Position numbers and translations under genes: made by a program. The notes beneath the pieces are model-generated. The model worked only from the letters and a program-made list of their open reading frames with translations. It ran no database searches and had not been told where the DNA came from. Below are positions 33,566 through 43,639 of a stretch of 64,000 nucleotides of DNA, one piece after another. Position 1 is the stretch's first letter, and every line of letters begins with the position of its first letter. This DNA is from Rhizodiscina lignyota (taxonomy: Eukaryota > Ascomycota > Dothideomycetes > Aulographales > Rhizodiscinaceae), in the NCBI GenBank assembly GCA_010015805.1, contig ML978121.1, positions 2,046,001-2,110,000 on the forward strand, given 5' to 3'.

Positions 33566-35485
33566 ATGGCGAGTGGGTATGAGTACAAACCTCTGAATCC
33601 CGACCGTCGAGAGTTCAGAGCTTTGCAGCTGCCGCCGCAGGACGCCTTGGACTCAGAACCTCTGAAATGCACCGTTCAGCACCTTTCGCTCGACGACGAA
33701 GAATGCCCCGAATACATGGCAATGTCTTACGCGTGGGGCGATCCCACTGCTACCCACACAATTCGTCTTCATGATGACATTGTTTCTGTGCCGGCGAATG
33801 CAGAGCTGGCCATTCGAGGACTCGTCAACATCCAGACGCATCTATCTTCCAATCATACTGAACGCCAGTCCGGGAAAATAGAATCCAGCAAGCCGTCTTG
33901 GACTTCCAGAGAGCTTAGGAAAGGCTTCATTGTTTGGATAGATGCAATAAGTATCAATCAACTGTCCGTGGACGAGCGCAATAGCCAGGTGTTCCTCATG
34001 CAGCATATTTATGCTCGTGCATCTCACGTTGTAATATGGTTAGGCGAAGACAGTGACGGAACTACCGGAGCTGCAATCAGGTCCATGAATCATATATTCG
34101 ATTACGTGTTCGATCAGATCAAGGACAAAGACGACACACAATCCTATGAGAAAATGAGCTCATACCTCTGGCGCTACAGCGAGGACGGTCACCGCAAGAT
34201 AAGGTACTCTGATCTCGAATTCCTGGACGATAGTGCCATCGACTGGCCCGCTATTCGATCCTTTTTCTCGTCCCCGTGGTTTCTGCGGCTTTGGGTGATC
34301 CAAGAAGTAGTTCTTGCGAGGCATAACGTTCTCTGTATACGTGGGAAGTGGCACATTATGTGGTTTGCTGTTGGATTTACTGCTCGATTGATGGAATCAG
34401 GGAAGTGGTTCTACAAAGCTGGTGGTCCCCTACAAGGAGTCTCGAATGCCGCGGACATCTTTGATCTGCAGTTCAGCCACAAGAGTGTGCCTGGCGTTTT
34501 AACTAACAGTGTTACGTTCAAAGCTACTGAACCAAAAGACAAGGTCTATGGCCTCCTCGGTCTACTACAAAACGTGAAGGACTTTCAGAATATATCTCAC
34601 CATCTGATCCCAGACTATTCGAAATCACTTGCAGAAGTTTATATCGGCGCTACGCGTGCCGCTCTCGAATTGGCACAGAACCTGGGAATTCTGGATCTTG
34701 TCGACGTATTACACCCTGAGAAGCGAAACGATGATCAAGGCACGGATAGGATTCCGTCATGGGTTCCGCGATTCGACTGGACCTTTGATGCTCAGCTTAG
34801 CTCGCCTTCGACGATCCAGGCTGATTACGTATCGGGGGCAGATAACGGCGAACCTCTGCAATACTCAAATGACAACAACAGCTTTTCTGTCTTGCGTGTC
34901 CGCGGCTTGATCGTTGATGAAGTGTCCGAGTATACCAAACCAATCCAACCCTCGCTATGGGGGGATCTCTACAGTCTGGCAGAGCGCATTGCGGACAGCT
35001 TGATGCTCGCTAAACAGTCTTCACCGGGCCTTACGGACACTGAGCGAATAAAGGCATGGAGTATTGTGCTGGCTGCAGGATTGAATAACGAACGATCGAA
35101 CGCAATGAATGACAATGGTTTCCAAGCTGACAGTTGGGCTTTCATCGAGCATATGCGGACACACATGGTGGAAGGCCACGTACCAGAGAATACTACAGGC
35201 GACTGGAAGAGATTTTCGTCCACAATCATTGGCAATTCTTGGAACAGGATTTTCTTCATTACGAAAGGAGGCAGGATGGCGCTTGGCCCGCCGGGACTTG
35301 TAAAGGGAGATAAAATTGTCATCCTGTTCGGATCGGGCATACCGCATCTTTTGCGTCAGCAGCAGGGCTGTTGGACATTTATAGGGAGTGCATACGTGCA
35401 AGGTATCATGCAGGGAGAACATGTACGAAAGTTGTCAGACGAAGGGCAGCTTCGAAACAAGACATCGACTTTTGATATTCAGTAG
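33566..35485 (+). CDS. HET-domain (heterokaryon incompatibility) protein
   Basis: Single exon, 639 aa. HET domains (TIR-related fold) trigger cell death when genetically different hyphae fuse, and HET genes are also used in other fungal immune-like responses. The three family blocks are present: YMAMSYAWGDP at 50-60, IVWIDAISINQ at 122-132 followed by QHIYARASHVVIWLGE to 161, and SPWFLRLWVIQEVVLAR near 240. Downstream come the common companions DKVYGLLGL and PDYSKSLAEVY. The C-terminal half (about 360-639) has no NACHT, ankyrin or WD repeat and ends with the GxxHLLR/GxAYVQGIM-type block usual in stand-alone HET proteins. The full domain and intact frame suggest a working gene. Its target or partner is unknown. 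Confidence 0.93.
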   Translation: MASGYEYKPLNPDRREFRALQLPPQDALDSEPLKCTVQHLSLDDEECPEYMAMSYAWGDPTATHTIRLHDDIVSVPANAELAIRGLVNIQTHLSSNHTERQSGKIESSKPSWTSRELRKGFIVWIDAISINQLSVDERNSQVFLMQHIYARASHVVIWLGEDSDGTTGAAIRSMNHIFDYVFDQIKDKDDTQSYEKMSSYLWRYSEDGHRKIRYSDLEFLDDSAIDWPAIRSFFSSPWFLRLWVIQEVVLARHNVLCIRGKWHIMWFAVGFTARLMESGKWFYKAGGPLQGVSNAADIFDLQFSHKSVPGVLTNSVTFKATEPKDKVYGLLGLLQNVKDFQNISHHLIPDYSKSLAEVYIGATRAALELAQNLGILDLVDVLHPEKRNDDQGTDRIPSWVPRFDWTFDAQLSSPSTIQADYVSGADNGEPLQYSNDNNSFSVLRVRGLIVDEVSEYTKPIQPSLWGDLYSLAERIADSLMLAKQSSPGLTDTERIKAWSIVLAAGLNNERSNAMNDNGFQADSWAFIEHMRTHMVEGHVPENTTGDWKRFSSTIIGNSWNRIFFITKGGRMALGPPGLVKGDKIVILFGSGIPHLLRQQQGCWTFIGSAYVQGIMQGEHVRKLSDEGQLRNKTSTFDIQ

Positions 35486-35849
35486 CACGCCGCGAACGTC
35501 GAGCTATTCACGCTGCAAACACATCCCGGGATTTTTCAGCTTAGATTTTTTCCAGAGTCAAGCTGCGTCACATCGAATTCGTCGATGCGAAGGAGGTAAG
35601 AGGGAAGCGCTACTGAGATCGGCCTTCAGAAGAGCTCTTCGAGGAAATGATTTTAACAGAGTTTTTCTAAAAGAAAAATGGACAAAGATATATCACCCAT
35701 ACGCCCAACGAGGTTAGTCGCGCATCTGCACCGCTCCTTCCTAATTTGGAAGTTGAGTTACGTCCGATTGTTCATTGCTTTTGACTACTTTACGTCCCTG
35801 CTTCTCCAATGTTCTTCTTGACCATCTGCAACCACCTTGATCAGAAGTC
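35486..35849. other. Spacer between HET and GNAT genes
   Basis: About 360 bp. No gene seen. Confidence 0.5.
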
Positions 35850-36660
35850 ATGCGTGTTCGACCTATGACCTATTTCGACGTCAGAGTCGTCGCGGACATT
35901 GGGAAGGAAACCTTTGCCAACGACGAGCTCTTCGCTTGGCTCTATCCGTACAAGGATCAATATCCCAATGATAGCACCCGCTGGCAGCTGCTGCGTTTAC
36001 GTACGCGGCTCGTAGAACGAGGGTCACATGGATTTGTTTCCGAGACTGAGCCTGGCGATGACGGATGGGATGCGACTATTGGACCCGTCGTTGTGGGATA
36101 TGTATTTTTCATTGTGAAGGGTAGTGGTAAGGAGGCGCAGAAATGGCGGGCGGATTCTCTAATGAATAGTAAGTCGTGTTCGAGTGAATGCGACATGATC
36201 ATTCCGCAAGAGTCTGTGCTTATAATTGCCTGCAGAAATAGAGAGATACCTGCTAGGCTGGGAGGTGTATTATGAGCAAACGTTGTTACAGCGCGCTATG
36301 GATCCGAAGGCACTTGAAATGTATGCAAACCTTAAACAATTCAGTATCTACAGAACGCTTGACGAATACTGGTACCTCGGCCTTCTAGGTGTGGATCCGA
36401 AGTACCAACGTCGAGGCATCGGGGCAAAACTTGTGAAGCACGGTTTCAGCATAGCTCGAGAGGGAGAACTTCCTATGGCGCTGGAGGCAACTGTATCGGG
36501 ACAAGCTCTATATTCAAAGCTCGGATTCAAGACGATACAGAAATTGAAGATCGGACCATTATCGGAAGAAATCGCTACAATGCTGTGGGAGCCGGAGTCG
36601 CTGAAGGGAAGGTGGCTTGAGGAGGAGAAAGAAGGAATTGCAAAACTGAAAGTACCGTAA
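35850..36660 (+). CDS. GNAT-family N-acetyltransferase
   Basis: Two exons, 35850-36168 and 36236-36660, with a 67-nt intron; 247 aa. Transfers acetyl from acetyl-CoA to an amine. Motif A is clear: LGLLGVDPKYQRRGIGAKL, with the CoA-pyrophosphate loop QRRGIG at 164-169. Motif B follows (ALEATVSGQALYSKLGFK, 188-205), where the Tyr of LYSKLGF is the usual general-acid position. The N-terminus (MRVRPMTYFDVRVVADIG) is a standard GNAT beta1-alpha1. It most resembles fungal small-molecule acetyltransferases next to secondary-metabolite or resistance genes. Substrate unknown. The intron join gives an intact Asn-Lys-Ile junction. Confidence 0.9.
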
Positions 36661-36835
36661 GCTAGTTGTTACTCCGGGGATATAGAAAGATCCTTGAGAT
36701 CCGTTGCTATGTTCAAGGAGTCGATCTGCTACACTCTTCTTCGTAGCAGACTCACGACTGAAACGGAAGTGGTTATAGGTGAGATTACTTTCCACGCAAG
36801 AATATTCCGCTATGAAATACGACATTACATGTTTG

Positions 36836-37864
36836 CTACGCTAGCGATTTGTCTAACCCGGTCTCAGTGCTCTCACTACTAATGCCTAGCTCTACGTCAG
36901 GCTCACCAAACCACTTTCCATCCTGCAACCACAGTATCACCTCCCCGCACCAAACGTCCAAATCTTCCCAAGAAAGCCACTCCGCACGCTTCTCAATTGC
37001 CTCCAACAACACCCGAATAAGGTCGCGCATGTACACCAATTTCATCGACTCATCATCTGACCGCAGCCATGGTCCGACCATTGATCGGGCAAAGTCCAGA
37101 ACTTCTTCTGTGCATGCCAGCTTATCAACCCGAGCAAACGACCGATTGAGAAGCGCCTGACGCCTTCCCCATTTCGCATCGCTTCGTTTTATACGATTAG
37201 CTACCGACGGGTCGCGCTTCGATGCTTCCTTCACTTGGTGGTACGCTAATTGGGCAGCGAAGACTGCGTTGTCATCGGTCGCCCATTTCCATGCCAAGAT
37301 GAGGTACTCTGGCCCATTATCATCCGCGATATCGTCCAAGCGATGTATAGTTTCCATATGCAGTCTCCTGTCGCCCTTGCTTGCGCCGTTGGCGTAGCGT
37401 TGCAGCCAGGCAGTGAGCTCGAGCCATTCTGTACTCGCATGCCAGCTGAATTTGGTTTGTTCTTCTCGGCGCGTGGTATTGTTCGCTTGAGTTGATGTCG
37501 GTTTGATAGCCGGAGGCGATCCTACAGGCGGTAAAGGAGTCATTTGGAGCCAGGGAGGTACTGTGGTAGCATCGTTGAAAGGTAGTGAAGTTGTAGTACT
37601 CGTGTTCTGAACCTTCTTTACCTCCAGTGAGGCAGCTTTGGATTTCCAGTGCGGCTCACGACTGGCCACTCTCGCTGCAATACTGGGCGGCAGGGAATGT
37701 GAGGCTGAGTGTGCTAGAGAGACAAATTCTTGCGGAGCATTATCAACAAATGCAGCAGCCGCAGTGTCGATTTTAAGGTTTAACTCTTTTCGATCGTTTG
37801 ACTTTTCACTCGGAGAGCTTTGTGCCCGTCGAAGAGCTGGAAATGAAGTGTAAATACTTGCCAT
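36836..37864 (-). CDS. Hypothetical protein with a C-terminal helical domain (weak KW-DD family member, copy D)
   Basis: Single exon, 342 aa, ATG at 37864. Residues 1-140 are Ser/Thr/Pro-rich and probably disordered (TPLPPVGSPPAIKPTSTQ). Residues 140-330 are helical and Trp-rich: TEWLELTAWLQRY, RLDDIADDN, LILAWKWATDDNAVFAAQLAY (from about 188), DAKWGRRQALLNRSFARV, and near the end EKRAEWLSWEDLDVWCGEVI. The AWKWATDD segment and the following helix with KW..R.AL resemble the core of the genes at 27459 and 38337, here with a long added N-terminus. No known domain was recognised. The gene converges on the GNAT gene, 175 bp away. Confidence 0.6.
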   Translation of the reverse strand: MASIYTSFPALRRAQSSPSEKSNDRKELNLKIDTAAAAFVDNAPQEFVSLAHSASHSLPPSIAARVASREPHWKSKAASLEVKKVQNTSTTTSLPFNDATTVPPWLQMTPLPPVGSPPAIKPTSTQANNTTRREEQTKFSWHASTEWLELTAWLQRYANGASKGDRRLHMETIHRLDDIADDNGPEYLILAWKWATDDNAVFAAQLAYHQVKEASKRDPSVANRIKRSDAKWGRRQALLNRSFARVDKLACTEEVLDFARSMVGPWLRSDDESMKLVYMRDLIRVLLEAIEKRAEWLSWEDLDVWCGEVILWLQDGKWFGEPDVELGISSESTETGLDKSLA

Positions 37865-38336
37865 GGCAGCAGTACAACAAAGATTACGAATGGAAATCTC
37901 TCATTTGATTGCACAAACGCTAGAGTTTTGAGTCGTGGCAAATATCATTTATTTAAAGAGGTAGCGGCCGCCGGATATATGGCATGGCGCTTGCGGCCCA
38001 GGTTTCTGTTGAGCGTCTGTCACTGGACTTCGGGCTACGCCAATGGTCAATGCCATAGATGCCCGGGCCGAAAGTACGATTTGTGTCTCTTTGAAGTGAT
38101 GCCCCTTTCACAAACTTTGTGAGTATACTATATGGTTACTGTTAGCACGGAGAAGGTGATAAACCTTTTACTCTACACGAAAGTGGAATGCACATATTCA
38201 ATAAAAGCTGAAGACGCGAGTCGAGTGAGTCTTACCAGGAAGCAGAATCTGCCACAAAATTGCCTCCTGCTGCTGAGATATCATTAACATAGCCCCAGAA
38301 AGGCATGAACAGTCGCGTCTTGTAAGATGGGAATTC
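37865..38336. other. Divergent promoter region between copies D and E
   Basis: The two family-like genes are head to head across 470 bp. TTTAAATAAAT (minus reading, near 37945-37957) is a TATA-like element for copy D. Confidence 0.45.
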
Positions 38337-38873
38337 ATGTCAAGCATGATCCGTTCGCATGTTGAACGGCTGGCGCGACAAACAACACTACGCTACCACG
38401 ATGAGATAAGAAGAGATGTCATCAAAATCCGCACAGAAAGTTTGATAGAAACGTTTCGAGAAGAATTCGCGTCCGGCAAATATCCAATCGCGATGTGGAC
38501 CGCGGCAGTGAAAATCATCGAGGATGATGTGCAGGTACTCCGAGCGTCCCGCAAATATATGAGAGTCAAGCGCTATATGGAAAAGACGTTTCCAGTATTC
38601 CAGAGTCCGGAATCACTGGCAAAGCTCAATTGTGCGGAATACAAGGTTCAATGGGCACTACACATTCGCGAAATCCGAGAACCGATGATGGTGTGTGATG
38701 ACTATGTGGAGAGCTTGGGCGTATCGGTCCTTCAGAGCTTGGGAAATACGCCGCTTCACGTTGCATCGGTACTTGGCCGTCTCATCGTCAAACGAGACCT
38801 TATGCTGAAGGATCCCTCGGAAGATCGGCCGTCCGATGACATACGGGCGAAGCTCACGGCAAGTCCTTGCTGA
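38337..38873 (+). CDS. Hypothetical helical protein, KW-DD family copy E
   Basis: Single exon, 178 aa, ATG at 38337. All-helical appearance: SHVERLARQTTLRYHDEI, AAVKIIEDDVQVL at 56-68, MRVKRYMEKTF, then CAEYKVQWALHIREIREP at 99-116. The segment from AVKIIEDDVQVL to QWALHIREI matches LKWLDDDIRVL to HWALIDREI of the protein at 27459 in order and spacing (41 versus 37 residues between the acidic pair and WAL). No catalytic motif, signal or membrane segment. Function unknown. Confidence 0.55.
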   Translation: MSSMIRSHVERLARQTTLRYHDEIRRDVIKIRTESLIETFREEFASGKYPIAMWTAAVKIIEDDVQVLRASRKYMRVKRYMEKTFPVFQSPESLAKLNCAEYKVQWALHIREIREPMMVCDDYVESLGVSVLQSLGNTPLHVASVLGRLIVKRDLMLKDPSEDRPSDDIRAKLTASPC

Positions 38874-39175
38874 GCAGGGAAAATCAGTGAAGACTCATTG
38901 GTCATAAGAGCTATTGTTACAAACTGGTATTTAGGAGGCACTACCACCTCCAGTCCGAAGTTATGCAGCCGATACAAATCCGCCTCGCCCGTTGCAAATG
39001 TTCGGCTGCAGAGAAGTTAGAAAGTTCACAAACTGCTGAGTAGTGCCACCTGCCATTTGCCATCAACACGTAATCCTTTTGCGCCACCAATGCTATAGTT
39101 ATACTTCGAATTGGGCGATCCCAATGCAGTTTTCGAAGCCCTGAACGCCTTAGCCAATCATGATTTTCTGTCTCT
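38874..39175. other. Spacer before SF3A1
   Basis: About 300 bp, 3' flanks of two converging genes. Nothing else seen. Confidence 0.5.
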
Positions 39176-40749
39176 TCACTTGTACTTCTGGTGAATCTGC
39201 CGGATCTGCTCCTGGATGTTCAAGCCTTGCAACTCAGCCTTAGTCTCCGGCTGGCCATCGTAGTTGATGGCCGACTGCTGCCGCTTCTTCCGAGCCTCAT
39301 CTTCAGCAGTCAGGACTTGCTGGCCGGTGACAGGGTCGAAGACATCAGATCGTTGGGAGGCAAGACGCTTGAGGTTGTTCGCGACATCAGAAGTTGAGAG
39401 ATTAGTAGTCGCATGACGCGAATCGGCCTTTGCCTTCTGCTTCTTCCACTCAGGGTCGAGCAGTTCGACTGTATTACGTCAGAGTAGAGGACTAATAGCA
39501 ATATGGGGATCGAAAACTTACTTCTCATGTGGTTGTCCAGCTCATCATATGGAATCTGTTGATGACAGTTTGGACAGAGTGCCATGCCCACGTTTTGCTT
39601 CTTCGCCTGCGCTCTAGGCACATAGTCATTTCGAATGCGCATCTGTCCGGGGCCTTTCGCGGCAGCATGAGCTGCATGCGCACGATCTCTTCCCTCCATA
39701 CGCTCGCGGATTCGAGCCTCTTCTTCCTCATTCTGTGGCGGCATCTGGTAGCCCGCTTGCGGTGGCGGTGGCAAAAATGCCGGTGCAGCGGTTGGAGGAG
39801 GTTGAGGAGAATACGCAGGCTGAATGGGGACAGGCATATAAGGCAGATTGTTAGCGGGAACGGGTGCGTACATTTCGTCGGACGGCATTGCTTCTTCGAT
39901 GCGCATGCTGGACGGGGCCAGGGAGTTCGCGGCTCTCTGCTCCAGTGAAGCTGACTGCAGATCGTTCAGGGACGTCGGCGGAGGAAGGTCGGTTTGTTCG
40001 TCTGCCTCATTAAAGAGGACAGTTTCCACCAACGAAAAGTCGTGCCAGTCGATCTCTGCGTATGCTACCCTCTCCGCCTCCTCCTTCTCGTCCTTCTCAT
40101 GTCTCTGTTGCGCCTGATGCTCCACCCAGGCTGCTCGCTGCTCTGCGTCCCGGTACAGGCGCATTGGATTGTCGATGTTTTCCTGCAACATCTTCATGCG
40201 AGCCTCCTTCTTCTTCTTGTCGAGCAGCTCTGTGTACTGGTCCACGAGTCGGCTGAAGAATTGGTGCAGACTATGCTGGGGGCGAAGGAAGTCGAATTGG
40301 AAGTTGTTCGCCTCTCTCTGATGCAACGCGCTAATGTAGTTCTTGCCATTGCCCGCCACAAGGCGCGCAGTCAAGTGCACAACAGCCAGATCCTTCGTGT
40401 TGATGATGGGCATACGCGCAGAAAACCTAAACTCTGGCGGTTCCGGAGGACCTTGCGGTTTCGCGGGTGCCTGGGGCGATCCTGCAACTCGGCCTGCCGA
40501 AACATCTGTGCCGCGGCCTTCGCGTATCTCTTTCAATCGCCATATGTAGTAGGCGTGGTAAGGATCCTGGGTCTTGAGGAAGCCGAATTTTGGGTCGCCG
40601 GCATTTCTGGTGATAAGGCGTTGTTCGAAGACAGGGTTGCGCGCGACATAGCCAGCAGTCTTCTCGAGGACATCTTGAACCTTGATCGGCGGAATAATGA
40701 CGCCGTCTGGCGGCTTCGAAGTGATCTCGTCAAGCGTTGGCTCGGCCAT
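39176..40749 (-). CDS. PRP21: Splicing factor 3A subunit 1 (SF3A1/Prp21)
   Basis: Two exons, 40749-39522 and 39468-39176, with a 53-nt intron; 506 aa. Component of SF3a in the U2 snRNP, needed for branch-site recognition in the nucleus. Two SURP domains are visible: residues about 23-70 (VLEKTAGYVARNPVFEQRL ... YHAYY) and about 125-165 (VVHLTARLVAGNGKNYISAL ... HSLHQFFSRLVDQYTELL). The PRP21-like region follows, with EIDWHDFSLVETVLF near 238. A proline-rich stretch is at about 300-345. CPNCHQQIP then precedes HMRIELLDPEWKKQK, the hallmark joined by the intron. It ends IRQIHQKYK, without the ubiquitin-like domain of the animal protein, as in other fungi. Confidence 0.95.
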
Positions 40750-40994
40750 GATGAGAATGGTGTTTCTCAGCGTGTCCGCAGCGTGGGGAGAGAGAGATGA
40801 GAAAAACAGAGCGCGAAGCCAAGGTTAAGGTTAATTGTGGTGTTCATGTTGCGTATTGGCCTTAGTCAGCGGTGCACGGATAGTAGCGTGTACGCAATTT
40901 GCCGAGGAGCTGCCGGAAGCTCTTTAACATCACTATCACCCCATCAGATGTCTCGCACGAACATCCCCAATTGACTCCCACCAACTGTCTCACG
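40750..40994. promoter_or_regulatory. Bidirectional promoter of SF3A1 and a mitochondrial-type protein
   Basis: Only 245 bp separate two divergent ATGs, so the two genes share their upstream DNA. No TATA box is evident, as is common for housekeeping pairs. Confidence 0.55.
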
Positions 40995-41613
40995 ATGTCG
41001 GCAATCATCAGACGTACCGCCTTTCGACCAGCTTTCAGAACCGTGCGCCCTGTGCGCTATGCTTCGGGGGCCAATCCGGGAGTGACTGGAGCTGAGCGGG
41101 AGGAGGGCAAGTCCGCAGTTAGGACTGGTGCAAAGAGAGACCCCGAGCTCTATGTATGATGCTATTCGAAGCTCTGAAAGATTACTGTACTGATTGCTGC
41201 CTCAATAGATCCTTTTCACCATCATGTGCGGCGTCTTCGGTCTCGCAGGATGGCATTTCTGTAGGCTCTCTCTTTAGTGGACATTGCAGATCACTGGACT
41301 CCTTCATCGTTTTGCCCTTAATTGATCACTTTCCTATCATCCCGTCTATCAAAGGCAAAGAATGGAACGCTACTGACTCGTAAAAGCTCGCAACCCAACA
41401 ACCGCATCTTCCGAAGCAAATACAAACCGTGTGCCAGGCTCCGAGCCATGGAAGTCTGGGGGCGAGGGCAAATATCAGTACCATCCTGGTGGTGATACCA
41501 GCCACAAGAAGGATGCACCTAGCGCCCTGAATGTCGTTATTGTTCCTAATGTCAACCTACCGAAGGAACTCCACGAGAAGTACAACAAATGGGGAAAGGA
41601 GGGGTATCCGTAG
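40995..41613 (+). CDS. Small conserved fungal protein, probably mitochondrial inner membrane
   Basis: Three exons, 40995-41153, 41209-41260 and 41387-41613; introns of 55 and 126 nt; 145 aa. The N-terminus MSAIIRRTAFRPAFRTVRPVRYAS is a typical mitochondrial presequence (Arg/aromatic-rich, no acidic residue). Exon 2 encodes a single membrane segment, ILFTIMCGVFGLAGWHF. Exon 3 gives a hydrophilic C-terminus with PGSEPWKSGGEGKYQYHPGG and ends KELHEKYNKWGKEGYP. I recognise this layout as a widespread ascomycete hypothetical protein. The function is unknown to me; a respiratory-chain accessory role would be a guess. Confidence 0.85.
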
Positions 41614-42396
41614 ATGTACCCAATAGTTCTTGGCGGTAGTTTTGGGAGAAGCAATGTGGCAGTGGAAACGTGGCTCACGGTTAGGAGATTGAAGCATGCA
41701 GTAGACAAGTTTGCGGTCGTTGTGTATATCTGTCCGCACAGGAGCATCTCTTGTACAACATGGCTTAACGGTCAGATTTCCTTTGTCTTTCTGAAAACCA
41801 AGACATTGGTTCTCAATTGGACCTTCATTCCTATTGACACTCTTCCCTCGTGCTTCCGAGACAAGTCTCCCTTCAATCATGCACTTACTGCACGATGTGG
41901 TAAAGCCCTTGATTATGTCCCAGCTATGGACATTCCAATACTAGCAATAGCAGACGAGCATGTAAACAAGGGCATTGCATAAGGTAAGAAATGCCAGAGT
42001 GGTGAATGCGTGGGCTGTAGACCGAATCTTCCCAGAAGATGAACAGCAACCCCAAAACAGCCAGCAGTGCGGAACTTTGAGCACCAGTGTCAAAACCAAT
42101 GGCTGGTGCAACATGAAAATATCAAGGAACCCATGTGGCTCGGCATATCAAGAGGAGATATAATTGTAGAGAGGATATTTCGAATATATGATACATCTGT
42201 GCGTGTCGCGGTGACTGTAACGCCGTGCAATGCATATATACATTAGAGAAATCAGTCTCATTTCTCACAAAGAAGCCCGTACTCGGCTCTGCATGTTGCG
42301 GATCATTAGATCTCGTCTCGGACTTCTAGATTCAAGCTGGCCAGAATCACCTCCAGAGCCACACGCTCTCTCACACGCCCTCTATAATTCATCGGC
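41614..42396. other. Intergenic region with converging 3' ends
   Basis: About 780 bp between the 145-aa protein and Isd11. Frames here are short and motif-free. Confidence 0.55.
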
Positions 42397-43094
42397 TTAA
42401 TCCCATCTGCACCAAGTTAGCTCTAGTTCAATAGTGGAATGAAATTAGGCGGGCTTACCCTTGATCTTTCTGCCTCACAATATCCCCTTCCTCCCCCGTC
42501 TGCTTGCCGGTCTTGCCACCCTCCACCACTAGTCTCTCCAGCTGGAAGAACTGACTTATCACCGTTTGTCTCTGTCCCCTATTGTCAGCCAACTTCCCAT
42601 CCTCCGGGGGTCGATCTGTCTCTATTCCTCTCGGCGTATTTGGACGAACTTTTAAGACCTGCAGCTCTTTCAAGCCTTTCTGCAGCAACTCCTGCACCGC
42701 TCTGTCATCGCTCTCATTGTGGTGTTCCCGAAATGCGTCTCTCGTGCGCCGGCGTGCGTATTCGCGGAAGTTGTACGCGGCGAACTGGTTCGCTTGTCTG
42801 AGGAGGGAGCGGTACTGTATCGAGCAAGAAGGCGATTAGCTCCTGTCTGGCTCTTGAATGGAAGCGCGATTATAATATTCGGGATCGCAAGGCATGAGAT
42901 GAAGGGCATCTTGGCTATGAATGGGAAGAAAATATAGCTTGAAGATATCCGACAACGCAATCCTCCATCTCGACCACTTGTCTCGACAATTCTCGTTCAA
43001 ACTTGCGGCAAGATAGAATGGGGAGTATGAAATGCGAACCCACCAACGACCGCGCTTGGAAGGACGCGTCGCCCTTTGATAACGATAATGCCAT
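42397..43094 (-). CDS. ISD11: Isd11/LYRM4, iron-sulfur cluster assembly factor
   Basis: Four exons, 43094-43044, 42814-42650, 42571-42459 and 42406-42397; introns of 229, 78 and 52 nt; 112 aa. A mitochondrial LYR protein that stabilises the cysteine desulfurase Nfs1 for Fe-S cluster synthesis. The LYR motif is split by the first intron: exon 1 ends ..ARSL and exon 2 starts [11 protein letters not shown]. The family block [20 protein letters not shown] follows, as in human LYRM4 ([20 protein letters not shown]). Exon 3 begins [10 protein letters not shown]. The last exon adds only the end of GWD, after an intron with a GCTAAC branch 8 nt from its AG. Reading through that intron gives an early stop two residues sooner, so the exact C-terminus is the least certain part. 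Confidence 0.88.
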
Positions 43095-43639
43095 CTTGAA
43101 GACCGGATAAAATCAACGTCACAACAACATGGCCGCGCTGTGGAATTCCACTGCCTTTTCAATCAGAATTGATAGATGCGGCAAACCTCCGGTCTTGGCG
43201 TTGTTTTCGTCATATCGGCGTTAAGATCCGATCGAACGCCGACGACCATCGTTCCGCCGCCCACTTAACGAATCACATTGCAGATGCCTTTCTTCTCTGG
43301 GATCTCTTTACATTTATTAGAAGGTTTGGCAATACCAGACTTTTACGCAGACTGTGCTATTCAACCTCGACCTGATGCATTAAGTAAGTAAAGAAAAAAG
43401 GCTACGCTACGACGAAGCCCACCCTTCTCCGCGCATGCTTCCACGCTCGCTGCAACGCTGAACGCTCTGATCCTAAGATGAAAATAGGAGAGAATCAAGT
43501 CTTCGTCTCATGCTGCCTCCCAAGAGTACTCCTACAAGTCTCCCTCAACCCCAAGCGTACTATTGGAAACAGGAGAAAAAAATGATACAGTTGCGAAAAT
43601 GTCGTACAAGAATTGAAAAGCCGCGACACAATACCAACT
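43095..43639. other. Intergenic region, Isd11 promoter and ERF2 3' flank
   Basis: About 540 bp without a gene. Confidence 0.55.
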
